DNA from: Marinobacter halotolerans | Lineage (GTDB): Bacteria; Pseudomonadota; Gammaproteobacteria; Pseudomonadales; Oleiphilaceae | Reading direction: 5' to 3' | Length of the DNA stretch: 64,000 nt | Assembly (NCBI RefSeq): GCF_008795985.1 | Contig: NZ_VMHP01000001.1 | Span: 620,001-684,000, forward strand | Part shown: positions 8,301-17,394 of the stretch, piece by piece | Layout: each line of letters starts with the position of its first letter | How positions within the stretch are numbered: position 1 is the first letter of the stretch | Position numbers and translations under genes: made by a program | Notes under the pieces: generated by a model | Seen by the model: only the letters and a program-made list of their open reading frames with translations | What the model was told of the DNA's origin: nothing | Databases searched by the model: none

Positions 8301-9035
8301 ATGGATCAGGCAGACAAAACTTTTGCACCGGCACTGGCACACGGCGACATTGAGGACGTGTTCTCCGACGTGTTTGTTGTCAGCGGTGCCATGGAAACCG
8401 TGTTGATGGACATGGACTGGAAATTCAGCCGCAACATGACCGTGGTAAAAGACGGCGATAGACTGGTCCTGATCAACGCAGTCCGTCTGGACGAGAACGG
8501 GCTGGCCAGCCTGGAGAAGCTTGGAAAGGTCACAGACGTGATGCGCCTCGGCGCGCTCCACGGGCGCGACGATGCCTTTTATCTGGACCGCTACGGGGCG
8601 ACTTACTGGACCCTGCCCGGCCTCGATAAAGACATTGACTCCGACGCTGTGAACACCCGGGTGCTCAGTGAAGGCGGCCCCCTTCCGATTAACAACGCCT
8701 CCGTTTTTCTTTTTCAGACGACGCAGATTCCCGAAGCCATCATCCGACTGGAACGGGACGGCGGCATTCTGATTGCCTGCGACGCCCTTCAGAACTGGAT
8801 ATCAGCAGACGAACATTTCTGCGACGCTTCCCGCGAGCGCATGGAAGGCATGGGCTTTTTTACGCCCGCAAACGTTGGCCCGGTCTGGATGCAGGCGGCC
8901 GCCCCCGGCGCGGAAGACTTTAAACGACTCGGCTCAATGACGTTCCAACATGCGCTCTGCGGACACGGCAAGCCGGTGCGCGATAACGCGCATGAGGCGT
9001 ACACGCAAACCTTCGATCGACTGTTCGGCCACTGA
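8301..9035 (+). CDS. Metallo-beta-lactamase-fold-like protein with eroded metal site
   Basis: A 244-residue soluble protein with the outline of a metallo-beta-lactamase fold: alternating strands around MTVVKDGDRLVLINAVRL, a short LGALHGRDDAFYLDRYGA segment where the metal motif HxHxDH should be, GGILIACDALQNW, and a terminal CGHGKPVRDNA. Only one histidine and the DD pair remain in the first motif, so hydrolytic activity with two zincs is doubtful. AGGA lies 7 nt before the ATG. The stop overlaps the start of the giant signalling protein by one base (TGATG), implying coupled translation. It may be a sensor or partner of that protein; this is inference from the overlap only. Confidence 0.55.
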   Translation: MDQADKTFAPALAHGDIEDVFSDVFVVSGAMETVLMDMDWKFSRNMTVVKDGDRLVLINAVRLDENGLASLEKLGKVTDVMRLGALHGRDDAFYLDRYGATYWTLPGLDKDIDSDAVNTRVLSEGGPLPINNASVFLFQTTQIPEAIIRLERDGGILIACDALQNWISADEHFCDASRERMEGMGFFTPANVGPVWMQAAAPGAEDFKRLGSMTFQHALCGHGKPVRDNAHEAYTQTFDRLFGH

Positions 9036-12000
9036 TGCACGGCCATATCGAGATACCGGGTTTCAAGATACTTTCCTGCCTGTGGCGCAGCGCCGGGCGG
9101 GCAGCGTTCCGTGCGTCGCGACAGAGCGACAATTGCTCGGTTCTTATTGAAACCCTCGACAGCGACTATCCGGATCGGCTGCAGGTCGCCGCATTGCAGC
9201 GGGAGGCCAGTATCGCAGCGCAACTGGACGACGTTGTGGGCGTTCGCAAAGTTCGCCAGGTGATTTCGTTTGGCAGCGGCAATGTGGGACTGATCTCAGA
9301 CGACTACGACCGGTCACTGGCATCGCTGCTCGCCCGTGCACCCGAGGGTCAGCTTGCAACACTGAACGCTCTTGAAATCGCGCACACACTGGCCGAAATA
9401 CTCGGCGACATTCACGCCCGCGGCATCGTCCACAAGGCACTGGGCCCGAACAACGTGCTCATCAACACCGAGCGCAATGCCTTCGCACTAAGCGGCTTCA
9501 GCATCGCTTCGGAGTTGGGACAGGAACGCCAGGGAACCGAATACTCGCTGCACACCCGTTCGCTCCTCCCCTACGCCTCACCCGAACAAACCGGACGCAT
9601 GAATCGCAGCCTTGATTACCGGTCCGACCTGTACTCACTGGGGATACTGCTGTACGAACTGCTGGCAGGCGAACTCCCCTTTAAAGCTGAAACCACACTC
9701 GACTGGGTACACCAGCACATCAGTCGGGTTGCCCCGGACCTGTCGAAGAAGGTGCCAACAGTACCCCGGCCTGTCTCGGATATTGTTCTGAAGCTGCTGG
9801 CGAAGTCTCCAGATGACCGATACCAGAGTAGCCAGGGTTTGCTGCACGACCTGAACCGTTGCATCGCATCGCTTAAGCAGGGCAAATCCCCTAACGCCTT
9901 CGCCCTGGGCGAGCAGGACCAGCGCCAGCAGTTCCTGACCTCGCAGTCGCTCTACGGACGCGAATCAGAACTCGTTAAACTGCTCAGCCTGTTTGACGAA
10001 GCCGTCGCCGGGCAAACCCGTCTCTGCCTGGTGCATGGCTATTCGGGTGTCGGCAAGTCCGCCCTGGTGAACGAACTTGACCAGCATCAGATCAGAGAGC
10101 GCGGTTTTCTGGTGCAGAGCAAATTTGACCAGTTTCAGAGAAGCGAAGCCTATTCGGCACTCGCCGAGACATTCCGGGGCCTGGTGCAACAGATTCTGCT
10201 GGAGCCGGAGGATCGGCTCAGCCAATGGCGCGACAGGCTTCAGGGTGCCCTGGGCCCGAACGGCGCTCTGGTGACCGACATGGTGCCCGAACTGACGCTC
10301 ATCATCGGAGAACAGCCACCCATTGCGTCACTGCCACCGGCGGAAAGCCGTAACCGCCTGCAACTGTTGCTGACCGCTTTTTTGCGAGCCTTCGCCACAG
10401 AAGATCATCCTGTCGTGCTGTTTCTGGATGACCTGCAGTGGAGTGATCAACCCACCATTGATCTAATACGACGCATCGCGATGAGCCGGGAGCAAAGCCA
10501 TCTGCTTCTGATCGGTGCCTACCGGAGTAATGAAGTTGGGCCGGGACACCCGCTGCGACTGCTGCTGGATGATCTTGAAGGCCAACCCGTGCTCTTTGAC
10601 ATAGCACTAAAGCCACTTTGCCAGAAATCCGTGGGCCATCTGGTTGCCGACACCCTGCGCAGACCGGCCGAGGACGTAGAGCCACTGAGCGAATTGCTCT
10701 ATCAGAAGGCAAAGGGAAATCCGTTTTTTACCAACGAACTCCTTCGTCATCTCCACGCTCAGAGGGCAATCTGGCCTGATCCCTCAACCGGGCAATGGCA
10801 GTGGCAACTGGATGAGGCAAGCTGGGAGAAGGCCAGCGGCGATGTAGTGACCTTCATGCTCGATGGGCTGAGGCAGTTGCCAGCGCCAACACAGCACGTC
10901 CTGCAGTTGGCGGCCTGCATCGGCAATACATTCCAACTGCGCACCCTGGCAACCATCTACGAGCACTCTGTGGCCGAAACAGCGCTGGCCCTTTTGCCCG
11001 CGCTCAAGCAGTACACCGTGCTGCCTCTGCACGGCGACTACCGGTTGGCGAGCCACAGTAACGAATCCGTCAGCATTAATCCCCGCTACCGTTTCCAGCA
11101 TGACCGCGTGCAGCAAGCCGCCTACAACCTGATTGATGAAAGCGATCTGCCTGCCATGCATCTGACGGTTGGCCGACTGATGCAACAGGATGAAGGCGGT
11201 GAGGTTTCCAACGAACATCTGATCGACATCGTAAATCACCTGAATCAGGGCCGCTCCCTCATTCAGCAGACAGACGAACTGCAACAACTGGCAGAACTGA
11301 ACCTGCGCGCCGGTATCCGCGCCCGGGAGTCCTCCGCTTACCGCCAGGCCCAGGCCTACCTGGCACTGGCCGAAGAGGTCATGCCAAAGCGTGCCTGGCA
11401 ATCCGCGCCCGAGCTGGTGGACAGCCTGACCACCGAGATGCAGCTCGCCCACTATCTCAACGGCCACACGGAGCAGGCAGACCTCTGGCTGGCGCGGATG
11501 TTTGAGCGCGCGGACTCTGACCTGGCACGGGCCGATGTGCTGGCCGTGCGAACACGGCAGAACGCAACACAGGGCCGCATGGCCGAGTCCATTGAAGCGG
11601 CGATTGAGGGCCTCGCCCTGTTGGGTATCGATTTTGCCCGCAACCCGACCCAGTCGGACGTCGACGCCGAGCGAGAGCAGGTTCGCCGGCTTCTCGGGGA
11701 CCGTAAAATCGAGCAGCTGGTTGAGGCGCCAACCATTGAAGACCCGGCGACGCTTGCGGCCATGCGGCTGCTGATGGAGATTTTTGCGGCCGCTTTTCTC
11801 TCTGGCAGTCAGCTGTTCAGTTACCTGGTGCTCAAATCGGTCAACCTCGCGCTTGCGCGGGGCAATTCGCCCGAAGCGGCGTTCGCCTATGCCGCTTACG
11901 GGATGCTGCTGTGCGGAGAGCTCGACCAGCCGGCCGAAGGTTACCAGTTTGCCCGCGTTGGCCTTGCCATTAATGAGCGCCTGGACGATATCAGCCTGCG

Positions 12001-14080
12001 CGCCCGGGTCATCTACGTGTACGCGATGTTTGTGCACCACTGGACCCATCACTGGTCAACTCTCACGGCCTGGTTCCGCAAAGGTATCGAGGCGGGCTAT
12101 CAGTCCGGAGACTTGCTCTATCTAGCCTACAGCGCCCAGGACTGCGTGATCTGGGACCCGGGGCTGGACCTGGAAACGGCCGCAACACTGCACCGCGAAA
12201 ATCTCGAGATCGTGCGGGAATGCGCCTACCAGGACTCGCTGGACTCCGGCACGCTGTTCCTGCAGATGCAGCGCAACATGCTTGGCGACACACTCTCTGC
12301 CCATTCTCTCAGCAGCAGCGACTTCGACGAGGATGAGTGCCTCAGACAGATGCGCGATCGCGGATTTTTAACCGGGCTGGCCAACCACTATATCTACAAC
12401 GCCGAGGTCAATCTTCTGCACGGCAGTCTGGAGCGCGCCCTGCACAATGTTCGCAAGCAGGATGAACTGATTCGCTCGGCCATGTCATTGCCCCAGCTGA
12501 CTCGATTCTACCTGGTCGCCAACCTGACCCTGACCAGTGTTTTCCCGACCATGACGCCGGAAGAACAGGCATCGACCCGGTCCCGGCTCGAGCAGGACCT
12601 GGCCAGGATGACCCTCTGGGCCGACAACTGCGAAGCGAATTTTCGCCACCTTCAACACCTGATGACGGCCGAACTTGCCCGGCTGGACAATCAACCGGAA
12701 AAAGCGCTTGCGCTCTATGACCAGGCCATCGACGGCGCCCGCAAACACGGCTTCCTGCGCGACGAGGCAACGGCTTACGAGCGCGCTGCAAGACTGCTGA
12801 TTCACTGCGGCAGGCCCAGATCCGCCGAGGGCTACCTGCGCGGCGCCTATGGGCTTTTCAAGCGCTGGGGGGCGCATCGCAAGGTTCTCCAGCTGGAGGC
12901 GGAATTTCCGGTGCTCCACGAGCTGCACCCGGCGTCGGCGTTGGCCGGCAGCGGAAACGCCGGTGACCTTGATCTGGAATCCGTGATGCGAGCTTCGCGG
13001 GAAATCTCAGGTGAAATGGTACTCGAGCAGCTGCTCGAAAAGACCCTCGCCATATTGCTACAGAACGCGGGAGCCCAGTGGGGATGTGTGATCGTCCGTG
13101 AACAGGGTCAGTGCGTTATCGAATCGTGCATATTGCCAGAAGACAAGCAGCCTGCGGGTTCCATACCGGGCCACCTGGTATTGTGCGACCGCGATGGCAA
13201 TGGCATACCCGTACCCATGAGCGTGATCAGCCAGGTTTTTACAACGAACAAGGCCATCGTGTTGAACAGTGCCCAGCAGGATGAACGCTTCAGCAACGAC
13301 CCCTATGTTCGCAACCTTAAACCTCGCTCCATCCTGTGCGTTCCGATCCATCGCGACCGCCTGGAGGCGGCCGTTTACATGGAGAATAACCTCGCTGACG
13401 GCGTGTTTACTGAGGAACGCGTCGAGGTCATCCAGCTTCTGGCAGCGCAGGCATCCGTCGCTATCGAGAACGCGCGGCTGTACGAGCAGGTTCAGGAGTA
13501 TACCCTCCTGCTCGAAGATAAGGTGGCCGAGCGAACGGCCGAACTCGAGGCGCTGAATGAGGAACTGCAAAGACTGGCGGACCGGGATGGGCTTACCGGT
13601 GTTGCCAATCGCCGGTCAGGTGATGCTTATCTGCAGGATACCTGGCTGCGCCTACGGCGGCAGCGCCAGCCGCTGTCGGTCATCATGCTCGACGTCGATC
13701 ACTTCAAAGCCTACAACGACAACTACGGCCACCAGCGTGGGGACATTTGCCTGACTGAAGTGGCCGGCGCCCTCAAAAATGAAATGAACCGCTCCAGCGA
13801 CATGGTGGCGCGGTATGGCGGCGAAGAGTTTCTGCTGATACTGCCCAACACAGACAGCGACGGCGCGGCGAGAGTTGCCGAGAATGTGAGGCTCGCGGTC
13901 GAAAGACTCGGCATTGAACACGCCCACTCTTCAGTCGGCGAATTCGTTACCGTGAGTGTAGGGTGCGCCGCCGCAGTCCCGGATGACGACACCAGCATCG
14001 AGGAGGTCGTCTATCAGGCCGATCTAGCCCTCTATCGTGCCAAACAAACCGGTCGTAACCGTGTCGAAGTTGCCCGATGA
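9035..14080 (+). CDS. Pseudokinase-ATPase-TPR-GAF-GGDEF hybrid signalling protein (diguanylate cyclase)
   Basis: A 1681-residue cytoplasmic protein. Residues 1-270 resemble a Ser/Thr kinase, but the catalytic loop reads VHKALGPNN (D replaced by A), the DFG triad is SGF and the beta-3 lysine position is glutamate, so it should be a pseudokinase. Residues about 305-600 are a STAND/AAA_16 ATPase with Walker A GYSGVGKSA (near 335) and Walker B VLFLDDLQWSD (near 465). A long helical TPR-like region follows to about 1300, then a GAF domain (about 1330-1480), a coiled coil, and a GGDEF domain with GGEEF near 1594 and an RxxD (RSSD) inhibitory site five residues before it. The cyclase should therefore be active and c-di-GMP inhibited. 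The architecture matches cyanobacterial/proteobacterial multi-sensor hybrids, with the kinase degraded. Confidence 0.85.
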   Translation: MHGHIEIPGFKILSCLWRSAGRAAFRASRQSDNCSVLIETLDSDYPDRLQVAALQREASIAAQLDDVVGVRKVRQVISFGSGNVGLISDDYDRSLASLLARAPEGQLATLNALEIAHTLAEILGDIHARGIVHKALGPNNVLINTERNAFALSGFSIASELGQERQGTEYSLHTRSLLPYASPEQTGRMNRSLDYRSDLYSLGILLYELLAGELPFKAETTLDWVHQHISRVAPDLSKKVPTVPRPVSDIVLKLLAKSPDDRYQSSQGLLHDLNRCIASLKQGKSPNAFALGEQDQRQQFLTSQSLYGRESELVKLLSLFDEAVAGQTRLCLVHGYSGVGKSALVNELDQHQIRERGFLVQSKFDQFQRSEAYSALAETFRGLVQQILLEPEDRLSQWRDRLQGALGPNGALVTDMVPELTLIIGEQPPIASLPPAESRNRLQLLLTAFLRAFATEDHPVVLFLDDLQWSDQPTIDLIRRIAMSREQSHLLLIGAYRSNEVGPGHPLRLLLDDLEGQPVLFDIALKPLCQKSVGHLVADTLRRPAEDVEPLSELLYQKAKGNPFFTNELLRHLHAQRAIWPDPSTGQWQWQLDEASWEKASGDVVTFMLDGLRQLPAPTQHVLQLAACIGNTFQLRTLATIYEHSVAETALALLPALKQYTVLPLHGDYRLASHSNESVSINPRYRFQHDRVQQAAYNLIDESDLPAMHLTVGRLMQQDEGGEVSNEHLIDIVNHLNQGRSLIQQTDELQQLAELNLRAGIRARESSAYRQAQAYLALAEEVMPKRAWQSAPELVDSLTTEMQLAHYLNGHTEQADLWLARMFERADSDLARADVLAVRTRQNATQGRMAESIEAAIEGLALLGIDFARNPTQSDVDAEREQVRRLLGDRKIEQLVEAPTIEDPATLAAMRLLMEIFAAAFLSGSQLFSYLVLKSVNLALARGNSPEAAFAYAAYGMLLCGELDQPAEGYQFARVGLAINERLDDISLRARVIYVYAMFVHHWTHHWSTLTAWFRKGIEAGYQSGDLLYLAYSAQDCVIWDPGLDLETAATLHRENLEIVRECAYQDSLDSGTLFLQMQRNMLGDTLSAHSLSSSDFDEDECLRQMRDRGFLTGLANHYIYNAEVNLLHGSLERALHNVRKQDELIRSAMSLPQLTRFYLVANLTLTSVFPTMTPEEQASTRSRLEQDLARMTLWADNCEANFRHLQHLMTAELARLDNQPEKALALYDQAIDGARKHGFLRDEATAYERAARLLIHCGRPRSAEGYLRGAYGLFKRWGAHRKVLQLEAEFPVLHELHPASALAGSGNAGDLDLESVMRASREISGEMVLEQLLEKTLAILLQNAGAQWGCVIVREQGQCVIESCILPEDKQPAGSIPGHLVLCDRDGNGIPVPMSVISQVFTTNKAIVLNSAQQDERFSNDPYVRNLKPRSILCVPIHRDRLEAAVYMENNLADGVFTEERVEVIQLLAAQASVAIENARLYEQVQEYTLLLEDKVAERTAELEALNEELQRLADRDGLTGVANRRSGDAYLQDTWLRLRRQRQPLSVIMLDVDHFKAYNDNYGHQRGDICLTEVAGALKNEMNRSSDMVARYGGEEFLLILPNTDSDGAARVAENVRLAVERLGIEHAHSSVGEFVTVSVGCAAAVPDDDTSIEEVVYQADLALYRAKQTGRNRVEVAR

Positions 14081-15270
14081 CTCCGGAACACCGCTGGTTC
14101 CCGCTGCTGATTTTCCTGGGCGCAGCCTTCACTTTCAGTGTCACGATGATCGGCACCACCATGCCGACGCCTCTTTACCCGATCTACCAGGCCAATTTCG
14201 GGTTTTCCGACCTGATGATCACCATCATCTTTGCCACCTATGCCTTTGGTGTGATCGCCGCACTGGTACTGACCGGGCGCTGGTCTGATCAGATAGGCCG
14301 CCGGCCTTTGCTGTTTGCGGGCCTGGCTTGCTCCATCATCAGTGACCTGGTGTTCCTGCAGGCCGATGGCCTGGCGATGATCCTGACCGGCCGGGTGCTG
14401 TCGGGGCTGTCCGCAGGGATCTTTACCGGCACGGCCACGGTGGCCGTCATTGAACTTGCCCCGCCCCACTGGCGGGAGAAAGCCACTTTCTTTGCCACGG
14501 CAGCGAACATGGGTGGGCTGGGCCTGGGCCCGATGTTAGCTGGTGCACTTTCCCAGTACCTGCCCTGGCCACTGCACCTGACCTTTCTGGTGCACATTGC
14601 CATGGCTGTGCTGGCCGTGTGCTGCATCTGGGCAGCGCCTGAGACCGTCTCGAAACCCGCTCGCCCAAAACTGTCCATCCAGCGCCTGAACGTGCCAGCG
14701 GAAGTCCGCGGAGTATTTATTCCCGCCGCCATTGCCGGTTTCGCAGGCTTCGCCATGTGCGGCTTCTTCACATCCATCGCCCCGGCGATGATGGGCAAGG
14801 TCCTGGGCTACGACAATCGGTTGTTGATCGGCGTTGTGGCCGGCAGCATCTTCATCGCCTCAACCCTGGGTCAGTTCCTGCAGGGCACACTGCCGCTCAG
14901 GCTGCGCCTACCTCTGGGCTGCGTTTCCCTGATGCTCGGGGTGATTCCGATAGCGCTGGGCATATACACCCAGTCCCTCGCGCTGTTCGTGGTGGGTGCT
15001 GTGATTGCCGGTATGGGCCAGGGCATCTCATTCCGCGCCGGCATGGGCGCCATCGCCGCAGCCAGCCCTGTCAGGGAGAAGGCCGCGGTGACGTCCACCT
15101 TCTTTGTTGTGGCCTATATCGCGATCTCGGTGCCGGTGATCGGCCTGGGATTGATGGCGAGCGTGACCAGCCTGAAGACGACCGGGATCACTTTCGCCGC
15201 TGTGATGGGAACACTGGCGGCGCTGGCTTTGGTACTGCTGATTCAGCGGGAACGGTCGGGGGGGAAATAG
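14077..15270 (+). CDS. MFS transporter
   Basis: A 397-residue protein with about 12 membrane helices. The loop after helix 2 carries GRWSDQIGRRPLLFAG, a good match to the major facilitator motif GxxxDRxGRR. GLSAGIFTGTATVAVIELAPPHWREKA resembles the sugar/drug efflux subgroup. The ATG overlaps the stop of the GGDEF protein (ATGA), so translation is coupled and the transporter is the last gene of the operon starting at 7479. The substrate is unknown; efflux is more likely than uptake from the motif pattern. A copy of the 22-bp dispersed repeat begins just before its stop codon at 15265. Confidence 0.85.
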   Translation: MTPEHRWFPLLIFLGAAFTFSVTMIGTTMPTPLYPIYQANFGFSDLMITIIFATYAFGVIAALVLTGRWSDQIGRRPLLFAGLACSIISDLVFLQADGLAMILTGRVLSGLSAGIFTGTATVAVIELAPPHWREKATFFATAANMGGLGLGPMLAGALSQYLPWPLHLTFLVHIAMAVLAVCCIWAAPETVSKPARPKLSIQRLNVPAEVRGVFIPAAIAGFAGFAMCGFFTSIAPAMMGKVLGYDNRLLIGVVAGSIFIASTLGQFLQGTLPLRLRLPLGCVSLMLGVIPIALGIYTQSLALFVVGAVIAGMGQGISFRAGMGAIAAASPVREKAAVTSTFFVVAYIAISVPVIGLGLMASVTSLKTTGITFAAVMGTLAALALVLLIQRERSGGK

Positions 15271-15286
15271 ATCCGTCCCGGTTTTC
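15265..15286 (+). repeat. Dispersed repeat copy 1 (AGATCYGTCCCGG core)
   Basis: AAATAGATCCGTCCCGGTTTTC, overlapping the end of the MFS gene. First of seven same-orientation copies between 15.2 and 22.3 kb; two copies bracket a decayed RAYT transposase, so the family is probably its terminal or REP-like sequence. Confidence 0.7.
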
Positions 15287-15326
15287 GAGATTTTTGTAAC
15301 TCATCGCGAAGGAACGCGAAACTAAC

Positions 15327-15821
15327 TCAGTTCAAAGGCACCATCTCATCCCGAAGCTCCATCGGAACCTGATCAAGCGTCATGATAGATAGCGTGTCGT
15401 CACCCTCTTTCACTTCCTTTTTGCTCAGCGAGATCAGCATAGTGTCATCCAGTTTCCACATTGCGCCCGTGGCCGGGTCCACAATAAGCAGGCCGATCAG
15501 GCCGCCGAACAGGATATTGGCGAAGTACCAACCATCAACAGAAGATTCCAGAACAAAACTCTGAGAATCGTAGCCAGGCTTATCAAACTCAACTGAATAC
15601 GTCGCCCGCGAGAAAAAGCCGCTGGACGCTCCCAGTGAGATCGTGGCGGGAGTCTCCCCTTTCATAACGGCCATTCCGTTATCAATGTTCACAACCTTGA
15701 ACGATGCGCCATCCGGAGAGCTATTAATCGTCACTGGGTAGTTGCTGTCTGAAATGATGGAAGCGCAGCCGGAAATGCCGACGCTCGTCGCGACAACAGC
15801 AGATAGCATGAGTTTTTTCAT
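15327..15821 (-). CDS. PEGA-like lipoprotein
   Basis: A 164-residue predicted lipoprotein: the signal MKKLMLSAVVATSVGISGC ends in a lipobox with the acylated cysteine at residue 19. The following YPVTINSSPDGASFKVVN and GETPATISL segments resemble the PEGA/carboxypeptidase-regulatory-like beta domain found in surface lipoproteins. A hydrophobic stretch (YFANILFGGLIGLLIVDPATGAMW) near residue 110 recalls small outer-membrane-associated lipoproteins. The start at 15821 is supported by AGAGGA 5 nt upstream; a longer frame from 15911 is rejected. It stands alone at the left edge of the accessory zone. Its biological role is unknown. Confidence 0.7.
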   Translation of the reverse strand: MKKLMLSAVVATSVGISGCASIISDSNYPVTINSSPDGASFKVVNIDNGMAVMKGETPATISLGASSGFFSRATYSVEFDKPGYDSQSFVLESSVDGWYFANILFGGLIGLLIVDPATGAMWKLDDTMLISLSKKEVKEGDDTLSIMTLDQVPMELRDEMVPLN

Positions 15822-16009
15822 AGATCCTCTTTGTATTGGTGTTTTTCCCTGAGCCACGAACCCTACGCGCTGCCGTTCCCATACACCATGAGCCGCCCTT
15901 ACCTTTTTCACCGTTTAACAATTCATCACTTAACAAACAGGCATAACTCTAGATCACTGCTAGGCTCAGTTAGGAACCTAATTCTAATAACAGCATGGAG
16001 CGCTCTCTG

Positions 16010-17353
16010 ATGCCTCGTCCCGACTACCTAATTGGCGGTGAACCTGCCCGACTCATCCCAATTACCCCAGACAGCACAAGAGAACTGAAATCAGTCTCCA
16101 TCATCATGGCAGGCCTGCGTTCCGTACTTGAACTGCGCCAGTCCCTGCTGAAGTCTCTGGGCGTGCGTGTTGGTACTAGCGCAAAACTGGAAGCGTGGAC
16201 AGAAGTGGTCTTCCAGAATGAAGACAAGAAAGCCGTCAAAAACAAAGATCGACCAGACGGCCTGCTGGTCCTCAGCACCGGCAGGCGTGAGTGGCGGGCG
16301 CTGATAGAAGCCAAAGTGGGCAACGACACGGTTGGCGAGGAACAGGTATCCCGTTACCTCCAGCAGGCAAAAAACCACAAGCTGGATGCTGTGATCACCA
16401 TCACTAACCAATTTGCGGCACTTCCAACGCACCACCCCGTAAAGCTCTCAAAGAACGCCACCAAGTCAGTATCGCTCTTCCACTGGTCATGGGCCTTCAT
16501 CCGAACTCAATGCCAGCTCCTGCTCAAAAACGATGGCGTGGAAGACGAGGACCAGGTATTCATCCTCGGCGAAATACTGCGCTACCTGGAAAGCGACCGC
16601 TCGGGCATCAGCCATTTCGACCAGATGAACGCGGAGTGGAAAGACGTCGTCAACAAAGTGAAGAGCAACGCCCCACTCGCAAAAACCAGCGATGAGGTCC
16701 AGAACACCATTGCTGCCTGGCACCAGGAACAACGGGACCTTTGCCTGATCATGTCCCGCCTTACCGGAAGCGATGTTTCTCTGAAATTAAAAAACGACCA
16801 CCGCCTGGATGCTGCTAAACGCTTGAAAGACGATGCCGATGCCTTCTGCAAAACACCGACACTGAATTGCGCACTCCACATCATCAACGCAGCGGCGGAT
16901 CTGGAAGTAACGGCAGACCTTCAGCGGCGAATGATCTACTGCTCTATGCGCCTTACGGCGCCGAAAGATAAGCAGAGCACCAAAGCCAGAGTTAACTGGT
17001 TGCTGCGCCAACTGAAGAAGACGGAGCCCGGCGGAGTCTTTATTCGGGCTACAAGGCCCGGCAAGGCAGAGACAACCTACCAAGCGCTGAAAGACCTGCG
17101 GAATTCGCCGGAGTTGCTGGAATCGGATACATCCAATACTGCGGCGACAACGCTGGAAGTTGTCTATGAGGTGGATCTGGCTGGCAAGTTCAGCGGGCGG
17201 AAGGTATTTGTTGAGGAACTTGAAAAGGCGGTGCCGCACTTTTATCAGGAGGCGGGGCAGCTTTTGAAGGCCTGGACGCCGCCGCCACCCAAAATCTCTA
17301 GATCAGAACGTGAACTAGCGAACGATGAAGAAGAAATATCCTCGGAAACGTAG
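16010..17353 (+). CDS. Uncharacterised protein with PD-(D/E)XK nuclease-like core
   Basis: A 447-residue soluble protein. Residues about 55-130 look like a restriction-endonuclease fold: EAWTEVVFQ, then RPDGLLVLSTGRREWRALIEAKVGND, giving the D...ExK arrangement (D of RPDG, E and K of EAK), followed by a helix with QVSRYLQQAKNHKLDAVITITN typical of the family's core strand 4. The rest is helical and unrecognised. The start at 16010 gives MPRPDYLIGGEPARL and has GGAG 9 nt upstream; 15995 is an alternative. No methylase, helicase or other defence partner is adjacent, so it is not evidently a restriction system. It lies in the accessory zone. Confidence 0.6.
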   Translation: MPRPDYLIGGEPARLIPITPDSTRELKSVSIIMAGLRSVLELRQSLLKSLGVRVGTSAKLEAWTEVVFQNEDKKAVKNKDRPDGLLVLSTGRREWRALIEAKVGNDTVGEEQVSRYLQQAKNHKLDAVITITNQFAALPTHHPVKLSKNATKSVSLFHWSWAFIRTQCQLLLKNDGVEDEDQVFILGEILRYLESDRSGISHFDQMNAEWKDVVNKVKSNAPLAKTSDEVQNTIAAWHQEQRDLCLIMSRLTGSDVSLKLKNDHRLDAAKRLKDDADAFCKTPTLNCALHIINAAADLEVTADLQRRMIYCSMRLTAPKDKQSTKARVNWLLRQLKKTEPGGVFIRATRPGKAETTYQALKDLRNSPELLESDTSNTAATTLEVVYEVDLAGKFSGRKVFVEELEKAVPHFYQEAGQLLKAWTPPPPKISRSERELANDEEEISSET

Positions 17354-17394
17354 CACCGATTTTCGATTAATTTTCCCACCGCAAAGGCAAACAT

